A model generated the notes under the pieces. It searched no databases and was not told where the DNA came from. It saw nothing but the letters and a program-made list of their open reading frames with translations. From assembly GCF_000820145.1 (NCBI RefSeq), contig NZ_CDBW01000029.1:1-64000 (forward strand): 64,000 nt of DNA, written 5' to 3'. Shown here piece by piece: positions 47,048-56,371 of the stretch (the stretch's first letter is position 1; each line of letters opens with the position of its first letter). The stretch comes from Aeromonas sobria. Lineage in GTDB: Bacteria > Pseudomonadota > Gammaproteobacteria > Enterobacterales > Aeromonadaceae. A program made the position numbers and the translations under genes.

Positions 47048-48747
47048 GCCAACGTATCACCATAGACCCCATCACCCGCATTGAGGGGCACCTGCGTATC
47101 GACTGCGAGATCGAAGGCGGCATAGTCACCAAGGCCTGGTCGTCCGGCACCATGTGGCGCGGGATGGAGGAGATTGTCAAAGGGCAAGACCCACGGGATG
47201 CCTGGATGATTGTGCAGCGTATCTGCGGGGTATGTACCTCCATTCACGCCATCGCCTCGGTGCGGGCGGTGGAGAACGCCATCGGTGCCAAGGTGCCGGT
47301 CAATGCCCAGTTCATCCGCAACCTCATCATCGCGGCCCACAACATCCACGATCACATCGTCCACTTCTACCAGCTCTCGGCGCTGGACTGGGTGGATATC
47401 ACGGCGGCGCTGCAGGCCAATCCGCAAAAAGCGGCGGATATCCTCAAGGGGGTCTCTACCTGGTCCCTCAACAGCGCCGAAGAGTTGACCAAGGTGCAAG
47501 ATAAGATCCGCGCTTTGGTGGCCAGTGGCCAGCTCGGCATCTTTGCCAATGGCTACTGGGGCCACAAGGAGATGAAGCTGAGCCCGGAGGTAAACCTCAT
47601 CGCCGTGGCCCACTACCTGCAGGCACTGGAATGCCAGCGCGATGCCAACCGCATCGTCGCCATTCTGGGTGGCAAGACCCCGCACATTCAGAACCTGGCG
47701 GTGGGCGGGGTAGCAAACCCCATCAATCTGGATGCGCCGAGTGTGCTCAACCTCGAGCGGCTGCTCTATGTGAAGAGCTTTATCGACCGGCTCGGCGAGT
47801 TTATCGAGCAGGTCTACAAGGTGGATGCCGCCATCATCGCCGCGCACTACCCCGAGTGGCTGAGTCTGGGGCAGGGGGCCAAGCACTACCTGAGCGTGCC
47901 CGAGCTCCCCACCGACGCCAACGGCGGCAGCTTCCTGATGCCGGGTGGCTATATCGAGAATGGCAATCTGGCGGGTTATCGCCCCATCGAGAGCCATCAG
48001 GATGGCTGGCTGATGGACGGCATCGCCGAGAGCAACAAGCACGCCTGGTACAAGGATGACGAGCCCCTCAAGCCGTGGGAGGGGAAAACCGAGCCCAACT
48101 ACACCGGCTGGCAGGATGATGGCAAATACTCCTGGGTCAAATCCCCCACCTTCTACGGCAAGGTGGTGGAGGTGGGGCCGCTCGCAGACCTCTTGGTCAA
48201 ACTGGCCGCCAAACACCCGGAGACGGTGGCGCACTTCGACCAGTTGAACGGCATTTATAAAGCGCTCACCGGCTCGGCCATCAAGACCGAACAGCTGCAC
48301 TCCACCATGGGCCGCATCATTGGCCGCGCGGTGCGCTGCTGCGTGCTGAAAGATACCCTGGCGCACCAGTGGAAGGCGCTGGTGGACAACATCGGCAAGG
48401 GGGATACCACCGCCTACATCAAGGCCGAGATCCCGGCAGATAAAGAGTTTCGCGGGGTGGGCTTTGAAGAGGCGCCGCGCGGCATGCTCTCCCACTGGAT
48501 CGTGATCAAGGGTGGCAAGATCGAGAACTATCAGGCGGTGGTGCCATCGACCTGGAACTCGGGCCCACGCAACTTCAATGACGAGCCCGGCCCCTATGAG
48601 CAGGCGCTGGTGGGCACCCCGGTGGCGGATCCCGCCAAACCGCTGGAAGTGGTGCGTACCATCCACTCGTTCGACCCCTGCATGTCCTGCGCGGTCCACG
48701 TGGTGGATACCCAAAATGGCGAAGTGACTCAGGTGAAGGTGCTGTGA
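47044..48747 (+). CDS. hybC: Hydrogenase-2 large subunit
   Basis: Catalytic Ni-Fe subunit, 567 residues, exactly the E. coli HybC length. Nickel-iron ligands are RICGVCTSIHA near 58 and DPCMSCAVH near 544. The last 15 residues (from VVDTQNGEV) form the tail cut by HybD after His. It has no signal peptide and travels with the Tat-bearing HybO. Uptake of H2 in the periplasm feeds the quinone pool. Confidence 0.97.
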   Translation: MSQRITIDPITRIEGHLRIDCEIEGGIVTKAWSSGTMWRGMEEIVKGQDPRDAWMIVQRICGVCTSIHAIASVRAVENAIGAKVPVNAQFIRNLIIAAHNIHDHIVHFYQLSALDWVDITAALQANPQKAADILKGVSTWSLNSAEELTKVQDKIRALVASGQLGIFANGYWGHKEMKLSPEVNLIAVAHYLQALECQRDANRIVAILGGKTPHIQNLAVGGVANPINLDAPSVLNLERLLYVKSFIDRLGEFIEQVYKVDAAIIAAHYPEWLSLGQGAKHYLSVPELPTDANGGSFLMPGGYIENGNLAGYRPIESHQDGWLMDGIAESNKHAWYKDDEPLKPWEGKTEPNYTGWQDDGKYSWVKSPTFYGKVVEVGPLADLLVKLAAKHPETVAHFDQLNGIYKALTGSAIKTEQLHSTMGRIIGRAVRCCVLKDTLAHQWKALVDNIGKGDTTAYIKAEIPADKEFRGVGFEEAPRGMLSHWIVIKGGKIENYQAVVPSTWNSGPRNFNDEPGPYEQALVGTPVADPAKPLEVVRTIHSFDPCMSCAVHVVDTQNGEVTQVKVL

Positions 48748-49277
48748 TGAACACCCTGATCCTGGGCGTGGGCAACCTCTTGCTGAGCGACGAGGCCGTC
48801 GGTGTGCGCATCGTCGAGGCGCTGGGGCGCGAATACCGTTTTGCCCCCGGCATCGAGCTGCTGGACGGCGGCACCGCCGGTATGGAGCTGCTGGAAGCCA
48901 TGGCCAGTCGCGACCACATCATTCTGGCGGATGCGGTGCGCAGCGGTAATCCACCGGGCACAGTGGTGACCCTGAAAGATGAGGAGATCCCGATCCTGTT
49001 TGGCCGCAAGATCTCCCCCCATCAGCTTGGGCTGGCGGATGTGCTCTCAGCGCTGCATATGACGGGGGAGTCGCCCAAGCGGCTCACTCTGATCGGGGTC
49101 GAACCCGAATCCCTCGAACCGCGCATCGGCCTCACCCCAGTGGTGGCAGCCGCCATGGGGGAGGCGACGGATCGGATTTTGACCCTGCTGGCCAGTGTTG
49201 GCGCCCCCGCCATTGCACTCTCCGACGCCGAGCGGGCCAAACAGGAGCAGGAGGGCTTATGGCGCAGTCCCATTTAA
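48747..49277 (+). CDS. hybD: Hydrogenase-2 maturation protease
   Basis: Endopeptidase that trims the C terminus of the HybC precursor after nickel insertion. The 176 residues contain ILGVGNLLLSDEAVGVRI near 5 (nickel-sensing Glu), LLDGGTAGMELL near 38 and SPHQLGLADVL near 90. ATG 48747 shares a base with the hybC stop; GTG 48744 is an alternative. It has about 12 more C-terminal residues than E. coli HybD (164). Confidence 0.94.
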   Translation: MNTLILGVGNLLLSDEAVGVRIVEALGREYRFAPGIELLDGGTAGMELLEAMASRDHIILADAVRSGNPPGTVVTLKDEEIPILFGRKISPHQLGLADVLSALHMTGESPKRLTLIGVEPESLEPRIGLTPVVAAAMGEATDRILTLLASVGAPAIALSDAERAKQEQEGLWRSPI

Positions 49278-49786
49278 GCGAGGCAGATGCCATGCAGGAA
49301 CGCGGGCAGGAGGTTTCGGGTTTTGCCACCAATCCTGCGCCGTTACTGGTAGCCCAGTATGAGCGGATCGCCCGGGAGGAGATGCAAGGGCTGCCCTTCT
49401 ATCACGCCACCATGCCCATAGTTGCGGAGTGCGTGCTGTTTGAAGAGCAGTGGCTCGGCTGCGTGCTGACCCCCTGGATGCTGAGCGTGGTGGTGTTGCC
49501 AGGGCCAGATCAACTGTGGCCGGTGCGCAGCAGCAGCGATCGGCTAGCCCTGCAGCTCCCCTGCGGCAACATGACCTTTATGGTGGGTGAACTGCCCGAG
49601 ACAGGGCAGTTGCTGGCCAGCTCCCTGATGTCGCCGCTCGAACCCCATCTCGGGGCCGAGCAGGGGCGCTCACTGGTGAGCAGCACCCTCAAGATGCTGC
49701 TCTCCTTGCCGGTGCAGCAAGGGGCTGGCGGTGTGGATCTGGGGCGCAGACGGCTATTTGGTGCCCGACGTGGCCAACCGGCATAG
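49259..49786 (+). CDS. hybE: Hydrogenase-2 assembly chaperone HybE
   Basis: Chaperone that binds the twin-arginine signal of HybO and coordinates export with assembly; 175 residues (E. coli HybE 162). Conserved core WLGCVLTPWMLSVVVLPGPD near 62 and MTFMVGELPE near 105. It overlaps hybD by 19 bases. The hybF, hybG and hyp maturation genes do not follow as in E. coli and must be elsewhere. Confidence 0.93.
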   Translation: MAQSHLSEADAMQERGQEVSGFATNPAPLLVAQYERIAREEMQGLPFYHATMPIVAECVLFEEQWLGCVLTPWMLSVVVLPGPDQLWPVRSSSDRLALQLPCGNMTFMVGELPETGQLLASSLMSPLEPHLGAEQGRSLVSSTLKMLLSLPVQQGAGGVDLGRRRLFGARRGQPA

Positions 49787-49915
49787 TCGCTAGGTTTCAC
49801 GCGAAATCAAGTTTAGAATAGGGGGCCACTTTGGCCCCTCACTCGCATTTACCAGCACGCATTCAACCTCTTCTTTCAGAGATAAAGAGTGAGTGGAACC
49901 ATAAAAAGGATCCCC

Positions 49916-51526
49916 ATGACGATTCCACGCAATTGCCTTCGCCATTACGTCGGCCCCAGTGCTGCCGCCCTGTTGACTCTGCTGCTGGGCACCGCCTCTC
50001 ATACTGCGCTGGCCGCCGCCCAACCTGTGCCTGCCGAACTCAAGCTTGCAATCGGCGCCGAGCCCACCGAAGGGTTTGACCCTCTGCTCGGCTGGAGTCA
50101 CGGCAGCTACCTGCTGCTGCACAGCCCGCTGCTTAAACAAAACGCCGATCTCGGCTGGCAGGATCTGCTCACCCAATCGGTGACCCCGAACCAGGACGGC
50201 AAGGGGTGGCGGATTACCCTCAAGCCTGATCTGAAATTCTCCAACGGCGCACCGCTCACCGCCGAAGACGTCGCCTTTACCTACAACAGCGCGGCCAAGG
50301 GCGGCGGCAAGATCGACATGGGCAACTTTGTCTCGGCCAAGGTGGTCTCGCCTACCGAGGTTGCCATCACCCTGAGCGCTCCCCAGAGCACGTTCGTTAA
50401 TGTGCTGGGCTCCCTCGGTATCGTGTCGAAGAGGGATTACGACGCAAAAGCGTACGCCCAAAAACCAGTCGGCGCAGGCCCTTACCGGCTGGTGAGCTTC
50501 CTGCCCGGTCAGCAACTGGTGGTGGAGGCGAACCCCTATTACGCCGGTGGTAACAATGATTTCAAACGGCTGGTGTTTGTCTTTATCGATGAAGAGAGCG
50601 CCTATGCCGCCGCCCAGAGCAGCCAGCTCGATCTGGTGCGCATTCCCCCATCGCTGGCGCCCACCGTGCCTGCCTCCCTCAAGCTGTGGGTTCGGCCGAG
50701 CGTGGAGAACCGTGGCATCGTCTTCCCCATTCCGCCTGCCGGTCAAAAGGACGCCAAGGGTTATCCCATCGGTAACGACGTGACGGCCGATGTGGCGGTG
50801 CGCCGCGCCATCAACTACGCCATCGACCGCAAGCTGCTGGCCGATCAGCTGCTGGAAGGGCACGCCATCCCCGCTTACAGCGCGGTGGAAGGCTTGCCTT
50901 GGCTAAACAAAGCCACTGCCTTCAAGGATGGGGATGCGGCCCATGCCAACGCCCTGCTCGACGAGGCGGGCTGGAAGATGGGCAGTGACGGCATTCGCCA
51001 CAAGGGCGACCTGCGCGCCGCCATTACCCTCTGGTACACCAGCGGTGACAGCACCCGCCGGGATCTGGCGGAAGCGGTGCGCGCCATGCTCAAACCCATT
51101 GGCCTTGAGGTGAGCCTCAAGTCCGGCAGCTGGGAGCAGGTAGAGCGGGAGATGCACGCCAATCCGGTGTTGATGGGGTGGGGGAGTCTGGATCCCATGG
51201 AGCTCTATCACCACTACCAGAGCGGTTCGGGCGGGGTAGAGTTCTACAACCCGGGCTACTACAGCAATCCTGTGGTGGATGGCCACCTCAAGCAGGCGCT
51301 GGATGCTCCGAACTGGCAGGCGGCCGTGCCGTTCTGGCAGCAGGTGGAGTGGGATGGCAAAACGGGTGCCGGGGTACAGGGGGATGCCGCCTGGGCCTGG
51401 CTGCTCAATGTGCAGCACACCTATCTGGCCAACAGCTGCATCGACCTTGGCAAGGGGGCGCCGGAAATTCACGGTAGTTGGTCCCTCCTCAACAACCTGC
51501 AGGATTGGCGGTGGACGTGCCGTTAA
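49916..51526 (+). CDS. nikA: Periplasmic binding protein of a nickel/peptide ABC importer
   Basis: Family 5 solute-binding protein, 536 residues, with a signal peptide ending near AALA (residue about 34). Core motifs WRITLKPDLKFSNGAPLTAEDV near 98 (only part shown by family match) and a GWGSLDPMELYHHYQSG segment near 420. Family 5 proteins bind nickel chelates, dipeptides or heme; the position directly after hybE on the same strand makes nickel supply for hydrogenase the best guess. ATG 49916 follows AAAAGGA; the gene begins 130 bases after hybE. Confidence 0.75.
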   Translation: MTIPRNCLRHYVGPSAAALLTLLLGTASHTALAAAQPVPAELKLAIGAEPTEGFDPLLGWSHGSYLLLHSPLLKQNADLGWQDLLTQSVTPNQDGKGWRITLKPDLKFSNGAPLTAEDVAFTYNSAAKGGGKIDMGNFVSAKVVSPTEVAITLSAPQSTFVNVLGSLGIVSKRDYDAKAYAQKPVGAGPYRLVSFLPGQQLVVEANPYYAGGNNDFKRLVFVFIDEESAYAAAQSSQLDLVRIPPSLAPTVPASLKLWVRPSVENRGIVFPIPPAGQKDAKGYPIGNDVTADVAVRRAINYAIDRKLLADQLLEGHAIPAYSAVEGLPWLNKATAFKDGDAAHANALLDEAGWKMGSDGIRHKGDLRAAITLWYTSGDSTRRDLAEAVRAMLKPIGLEVSLKSGSWEQVEREMHANPVLMGWGSLDPMELYHHYQSGSGGVEFYNPGYYSNPVVDGHLKQALDAPNWQAAVPFWQQVEWDGKTGAGVQGDAAWAWLLNVQHTYLANSCIDLGKGAPEIHGSWSLLNNLQDWRWTCR

Positions 51527-52521
51527 GTTCGCCCTTGAGTCATTCAGGTTATCTGTTGCTAAAAGCCCTGCTGCGTCTGGCAGGGCTGCTCTGTCTGGTC
51601 TCGGTCGCCACCTTTGTGCTGCTGAGCTACTCCCCCCTCGATCCCATCAAGGCCTATATCGGTAACGATCTGCTCCATGTGCCGCCCGAGCAGTACGCCC
51701 GCATTGCCGCCCGCTGGGGGCTGGATCAGCCGCTCTGGCTGCGTTACTGGCACTGGTTTACCCAGGTGCTGCAGGGGGATCTCGGTTACTCCATGCTCTA
51801 CAACGCGCCTGTGGGTGAGGTGATAGGCCAGCGCTTTGCTGCCTCCTTCCTGCTGCTGGCGGGGGCCTGGCTGCTCTCCGGCTTTTTCGGCATTTTGCTC
51901 GGACTTTGCGCCGGTCGCTATCTCAACCGCTGGCCCGATCGCTTTATTTGCCGCTTTGCCTATCTGCTCGCCTCCCTGCCCACCTTCTGGGTTGGTCTGC
52001 TGTTGCTCGCGCTGTTTGCTGTGCACTGGCCGCTGTTGCCGGTCTGCTGCGCTTGGACGCCGGGCCTCGCTGCCGATGAGGCTGACTGGCTGATGCGATT
52101 GCGCCATCTGTTGCTGCCGGTCACCACGCTTGCGTTGCTCGGAGTGGGCAACATTGCCCTGCATACCCGAGGGCGGGTGGCCGAGGTGCTGGAGAGCGAC
52201 TTTATCCGCTACGCCCGCGCCCAAGGGGATGGTGGCTGGCCCATGTTGCGCTTTCATGTGCTGCGCCACGCCCTGACCCCGGCGATCTGCCTGCAGTTTG
52301 CCTCCCTCGGTGAGTTGATTGGCGGGTCGCTGTTGGCGGAGAAAGTGTTCTCTTATCCGGGGCTCGGGCAGGCGACGGTGGATGCGGGGCTGCGGGGCGA
52401 CATCCCCTTGCTGATGGGCATAGTGCTTTTTTGCACCTTGCTGGTCTTTATTGGCAACACTGTGGCCAGTTTGCTGCTGGCGCGCATCAATCGTGGCTGG
52501 GAGGGTGAGCATGCTGTTTAA
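51511..52521 (+). CDS. nikB: ABC importer permease 1 (NikB-like)
   Basis: Inner-membrane permease, 336 residues, about six helices, of the DppB/NikB family; the EAA-type loop is HVLRHALTPAICLQFASLG near 250. It starts at GTG 51511, six bases after AGGA, and overlaps nikA by 16 bases. GTG 51517 is an alternative. Confidence 0.8.
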   Translation: MDVPLSSPLSHSGYLLLKALLRLAGLLCLVSVATFVLLSYSPLDPIKAYIGNDLLHVPPEQYARIAARWGLDQPLWLRYWHWFTQVLQGDLGYSMLYNAPVGEVIGQRFAASFLLLAGAWLLSGFFGILLGLCAGRYLNRWPDRFICRFAYLLASLPTFWVGLLLLALFAVHWPLLPVCCAWTPGLAADEADWLMRLRHLLLPVTTLALLGVGNIALHTRGRVAEVLESDFIRYARAQGDGGWPMLRFHVLRHALTPAICLQFASLGELIGGSLLAEKVFSYPGLGQATVDAGLRGDIPLLMGIVLFCTLLVFIGNTVASLLLARINRGWEGEHAV

Positions 52522-53326
52522 TCCGTTACCCTCCATAGTGCGGCTGGGTTTTGCCCTGATCGGATTGACGCTGCTGGCTGCTTACGGCTGGAGCCTCTCT
52601 CATCAGGATGTGCCGATGGATCTGCTGGCGCGCCAGCAACCCCCCTCGCTGGCCCACTGGTTTGGCACTGATCAGATGGGGCGGGATCTCTGGTTGCGGG
52701 CCTTTCAGGGCACCCTCACCAGTCTGGAGCTGGGGATCAGCACTGCGCTCTGTAGTGGCCTGCTGGCCATGGTGGCGGCAAGCCTATCGCTCATTCATCC
52801 CAGATGCGATGTGGCGGTGCGGCTGCTCATTGACGCCATGCTGGCGCTGCCCCATATGCTGCTGCTGATCCTTATCTGTTTTACCGTGGGAGGCGGCATG
52901 CGCGGGGTGATTCTGGCGGTGGCGCTGACCCACTGGCCCAAGCTGGCGCTCATTCTCTGCGCCGAGGCGCGGCGGATCGCCTGCAGCGACTACATGGTGC
53001 TGGCCCGCTGTCAGGGGATGGGGGCGCTGCGTCGCTGGCGCACCCACCTGCTGCCGGGGTTGTTGCCCCAGTGGTTTATCGGCACCTTGCTGATGTTTCC
53101 CCATGCGGTGCTGCACAGCGCGGCTTTGAGCTTTCTCGGCTTTGGTCTGGCGGCCCACGAGGCCTCCCTTGGCCTGCTGCTGGCCGATGCATTGCGTTAT
53201 CTGGCCGGTGGCGGCTGGTGGCTGGCCCTCTTCCCGGGGCTGATGTTGCTGCTGTTGGTATTGCTGTTTGATCAGGCCACCCGGGCCTTGCAACAGCTGC
53301 TGTGGCACAGGAGTGAACCATGCTGA
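52511..53326 (+). CDS. nikC: ABC importer permease 2 (NikC-like)
   Basis: Partner permease of the DppC/NikC family, 271 residues, about six helices. The N-terminal feature HWFGTDQMGRDLWLRAFQGT is at about residue 48. The EAA loop is RRWRTHLLPGLLPQWFIGT near 178. ATG 52511 follows GGAGGGTGAGC and overlaps nikB by 11 bases. Confidence 0.8.
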   Translation: MLFNPLPSIVRLGFALIGLTLLAAYGWSLSHQDVPMDLLARQQPPSLAHWFGTDQMGRDLWLRAFQGTLTSLELGISTALCSGLLAMVAASLSLIHPRCDVAVRLLIDAMLALPHMLLLILICFTVGGGMRGVILAVALTHWPKLALILCAEARRIACSDYMVLARCQGMGALRRWRTHLLPGLLPQWFIGTLLMFPHAVLHSAALSFLGFGLAAHEASLGLLLADALRYLAGGGWWLALFPGLMLLLLVLLFDQATRALQQLLWHRSEPC

Positions 53327-54108
53327 GTTTTGACCATGTGACCATAGAGGCGGCCCACTACTCCTGGTTGGGGCGGCGCAGTTGGCAGCCTTTGCTGACC
53401 GATATCAGCCTGCAACTGGCACCGGGGGAGATAGTGGCACTAGTGGGAGGGAGCGGCGAGGGCAAGAGCCTGCTGCTGCAAAGCGCCCTGACCCTGCTGC
53501 CGGACAACCTGCGGATGCGCGGCGCCATCTCCCTCGATGGCACGCCTTTGTGTGATGCCAGCCGGGCCCGTCTGCGTGGCCATACCCTCTGCTATGTGCC
53601 GCAGGGGGTGAGCGCCCTCAATCCATTGCTGACAGTGGAGCGCCAGCTTGGCCGCGCGGCCAAGCTATGTGGTCAGAACGGTTCCCGCGAGCGGCTTGGC
53701 GAGCAACTGCTGCGATACCAGTTGCCAGCCACCACGCTGGACAGATACCCGCGTCAACTCTCCGGCGGCATGGCCAAGCGCATTCTGGCCTGCACTGCGG
53801 CACTCGGCGGCGCCCGCTACATTCTGGCGGACGAAATCACCGCCTGGCTCGACGAAGGGCTGGCCTGTCTGCTGCTCAGCCAATTGCGTGAATTGGCCAA
53901 TCAGGGCAGCGGCATCCTCTGGGTCACCCACGATCTGGCGCTGGCGGCGCGGTTTGCCGATCGCATTGTTGCCCTTCATCAGGGGCAGGTGAGCGACACC
54001 TTGAGCAGCCACCACCTACAACAGGGACAGGGGAGCGAGATGCTCCGTGCCCACTGGCAGGCGCTGCCGGAGTTCAACTCGCTCTTCTCTGTGCCGGAGG
54101 TTTCCTGA
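53320..54108 (+). CDS. nikD: ABC importer ATPase 1 (NikD-like)
   Basis: Nucleotide-binding subunit, 262 residues. Walker A GGSGEGKS near 43, signature LSGGMAKR near 147, Walker B ILADEITAW near 168, H-loop VTHDLALAARFA near 203. It overlaps nikC by seven bases and abuts nikE. Confidence 0.85.
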   Translation: MLSFDHVTIEAAHYSWLGRRSWQPLLTDISLQLAPGEIVALVGGSGEGKSLLLQSALTLLPDNLRMRGAISLDGTPLCDASRARLRGHTLCYVPQGVSALNPLLTVERQLGRAAKLCGQNGSRERLGEQLLRYQLPATTLDRYPRQLSGGMAKRILACTAALGGARYILADEITAWLDEGLACLLLSQLRELANQGSGILWVTHDLALAARFADRIVALHQGQVSDTLSSHHLQQGQGSEMLRAHWQALPEFNSLFSVPEVS

Positions 54109-54752
54109 TGTTTGAAGTACGGGATCTCACTATCGCTCAGGGGGAACGCCCCCTCTGGCAGGAGCTATCGCTGACGGTGAAAGCGGGCGAACGGCTCGGC
54201 ATCTCCGCCCCGAGCGGTTATGGCAAAACCACGCTGGGGCGGGTATTGGCGGGCTGGCAACCGGTTCGGGGAAGCGGGGAAATGCGGCTGGATGGGCAGC
54301 CGGTGCCTGAACAGGTAAAAGGTTATAACCCCATCCAGCTGGTGCCCCAGCATCCGGAACTGACCTTCAATCCCTATCGCACCACAGGGCAGGCGCTGTG
54401 GGATGTGTGGCACCCCGATGACGCCATGCTGGCCCGTTTTATGGTCAAGCCTGAATGGCTTGGTCGTAAACCCGGTCAACTCTCCGGTGGTGAGCTGGCC
54501 CGCATCGCGCTGTTGCGCGCCCTCGATCCCCGCACTCGTCTGCTTATTGCAGATGAGGTGACCGCCCAGCTGGACCCGCAAATTCAGCGCCATATTTGGC
54601 AGGAGTTAATGCGCGAGTGCGAACAGCGTGGGCTTGGCATCCTGATTTTTAGTCACCAACAGGCGCTGCTGCGCCAAATTTGCCATCGGGTGCTGCGCTT
54701 CGAACCTCACTGCGAACCAGTGGCTGGGGAGATGGCAGCCACTGCTGCCTGA
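54108..54752 (+). CDS. nikE: ABC importer ATPase 2 (NikE-like)
   Basis: Second ATPase, 214 residues, short for the family (E. coli NikE 268). Walker A APSGYGKTTL near 34, signature LSGGELAR near 126, Walker B LLIADEVTAQLD near 145, and a degenerate H-loop FSHQQAL near 183. Its start shares one base with the nikD stop. It ends the operon. Confidence 0.84.
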   Translation: MFEVRDLTIAQGERPLWQELSLTVKAGERLGISAPSGYGKTTLGRVLAGWQPVRGSGEMRLDGQPVPEQVKGYNPIQLVPQHPELTFNPYRTTGQALWDVWHPDDAMLARFMVKPEWLGRKPGQLSGGELARIALLRALDPRTRLLIADEVTAQLDPQIQRHIWQELMRECEQRGLGILIFSHQQALLRQICHRVLRFEPHCEPVAGEMAATAA

Positions 54753-54773
54753 TAGCACCGGCAGGTGAGGTAT

Positions 54774-55619
54774 TCACTGCCCCGCCCAGCTTTTCAAACT
54801 CTGCTGCTGCACCCGGCGATTGGCTTCGCGGATCTCCCCCTTGGCGCGCAGATCCGCCAGCGCAATGGGCAGTACCGCGCGGATCTCGTCACTGCTCATC
54901 CCTGCCTTGAGGGCCGGGTGATAGGCCATCTTGAGCAGCACATAGTCGAGGCCGGTCAGAAAGCTGTCGATGCTGTTGTCATTGAAGATGGAGGGGAACA
55001 CCTTGTCCGAGTCGTTGGGCAGCCCCATCACCTGGGTGAACTCCTCTACCACGCAGTCTAGAAAGCGCCCCTTGGCCCGGCTGTAGTCCACCGGAATGAT
55101 GATGGTGGCACGGCTGATCTCGTGCTGCGGATTGGTGGCGAAGTTGGCAAGGCAGAGTCCCTCCTTGAGGGCAATGTTGACCGACGGGTCGTTCCCCATG
55201 GTGCGGTTGGCCCAGCTCTTCATCTTGCTGTAGTCGGTCATGATCAGGGTCAGATTGGGCTTTGCGGTTACCATGCTGATGGGGTGGCCGGTGATGCGGG
55301 CCAGATGGGCCGCCTGCACCTTCACCACGTCCGCTTGCAGCGGCTTGTCCCCCGACTCGTTGATGAGCTGCAACCGGATCGGTTGCTGCCAGCGGGCGAA
55401 GCGGGTCTGCTTGGCTTCGCCATACTCCCGCTCCATGGCGATGGCCATAAAGCTCTCGGTGAGATAGCTGTTGCTCTGCCAGCGCTCATCGGCCCGGGCG
55501 CTGTGGCCCGCGAGCAGAAGCAGCAGGGCTAGTAACCCGCGTGACGCGCGCCCCATATGGGTAATAAATAGCCTGGTGGTAAGTAGCGTGGTGCTAAAGG
55601 GAATGGCGGCAAATGACAT
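54774..55619 (-). CDS. DUF2927-type secreted protein
   Basis: A 281-residue exported protein. A strong AAGGAGGAAAC site fixes ATG 55619; the signal peptide then has a long n-region followed by GLLALLLLLAG and a likely cut after HSARA near 43. The region FLDCVVEEFTQVMGLPNDSD near 188 is the family core, which recalls a metal-peptidase helix with a glutamate pair, but an HExxH motif is missing. Its function is unknown. It lies 26 bases after ygjP on the same strand, so they are one transcript. Confidence 0.75.
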   Translation of the reverse strand: MSFAAIPFSTTLLTTRLFITHMGRASRGLLALLLLLAGHSARADERWQSNSYLTESFMAIAMEREYGEAKQTRFARWQQPIRLQLINESGDKPLQADVVKVQAAHLARITGHPISMVTAKPNLTLIMTDYSKMKSWANRTMGNDPSVNIALKEGLCLANFATNPQHEISRATIIIPVDYSRAKGRFLDCVVEEFTQVMGLPNDSDKVFPSIFNDNSIDSFLTGLDYVLLKMAYHPALKAGMSSDEIRAVLPIALADLRAKGEIREANRRVQQQSLKSWAGQ

Positions 55620-55645
55620 GTTTCCTCCTTGAAACGGTTGTCAGC

Positions 55646-56149
55646 CTAGCGGCTGGCCTTGTCGATATCGCGCCAGGTGAGCCAGAGTCTGAGATCAAAC
55701 TCCAGTTGATGATAGTCCGGCTCCATGTGCTGGCAGAGCTGATAGAAGCTCTTGTTGTGATCCTTCTCTTTGATGTGGGCCAGCTCGTGTACCACGATCA
55801 TCTTCAGAAAAGGGGGCGGTGCCTCTTTGAACAGGGCGGCAATGCGGATCTCGTTCTTGGCCTTGAGCTTGTTGCCCTGGATCCGGCTGATATAGGTGTG
55901 CAGGCCGAGGGCATCCTTGATGACATTGATCTTGCCATCGAAGACCACCTTGGATAACGGCGCCGAACTCTTGAGGTAGCGGTTCTTCAGCTCCATGGTG
56001 TAGGCCAACAGCGCCTTGTCACTCTGGACCTGATGGCTATCGGGATAGCGTTTGGCCAGCATATCCCCCAGCTTGCCTGCACTGATCAGTTGTTGTACCT
56101 GGGCTTTGAGGGGATCTGGATAGCCACCCAGATAAGTCAGTTCCGCCAT
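55646..56149 (-). CDS. ygjP: YgjP/DUF45-family metallopeptidase
   Basis: Predicted zinc peptidase, 167 residues (E. coli YgjP 167). The metal site is VVHELAHIKEKDHNKSFY near 117, with a helix MEPDYHQLEFDLRLWL at the C terminus. No signal peptide, so cytoplasmic. The natural substrate is unknown. First gene of the pair with the DUF2927 protein. Confidence 0.9.
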   Translation of the reverse strand: MAELTYLGGYPDPLKAQVQQLISAGKLGDMLAKRYPDSHQVQSDKALLAYTMELKNRYLKSSAPLSKVVFDGKINVIKDALGLHTYISRIQGNKLKAKNEIRIAALFKEAPPPFLKMIVVHELAHIKEKDHNKSFYQLCQHMEPDYHQLEFDLRLWLTWRDIDKASR

Positions 56150-56255
56150 GTCTATTACTCGTTACATCCAAAAGAGCGCCATTGTAGTGATCGCCGGCCC
56201 GCTTGCCTACTGCTGGCCGCCTGTGGCTAGCTTCCTGACCCTGTTCGACAGGCAT

Positions 56256-56293
56256 AAAAAAATCCGAAACCCTGCAACAGGTTTCGGATTTTT
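56256..56293 (-). terminator. Terminator of the first serine deaminase gene
   Basis: Stem AATCCGAAACC / GGTTTCGGATT with flanking T runs (minus strand T7). It ends the gene that stops at 56372. Its stem core equals that of the fabB terminator. Confidence 0.85.
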
Positions 56294-56371
56294 CATTGTT
56301 GGGGATCGGTCAATGGCGCCTTAACTGGCCGCCATCATCGACGATCCCGCTTTGAACAAGAGGGGAAACCC

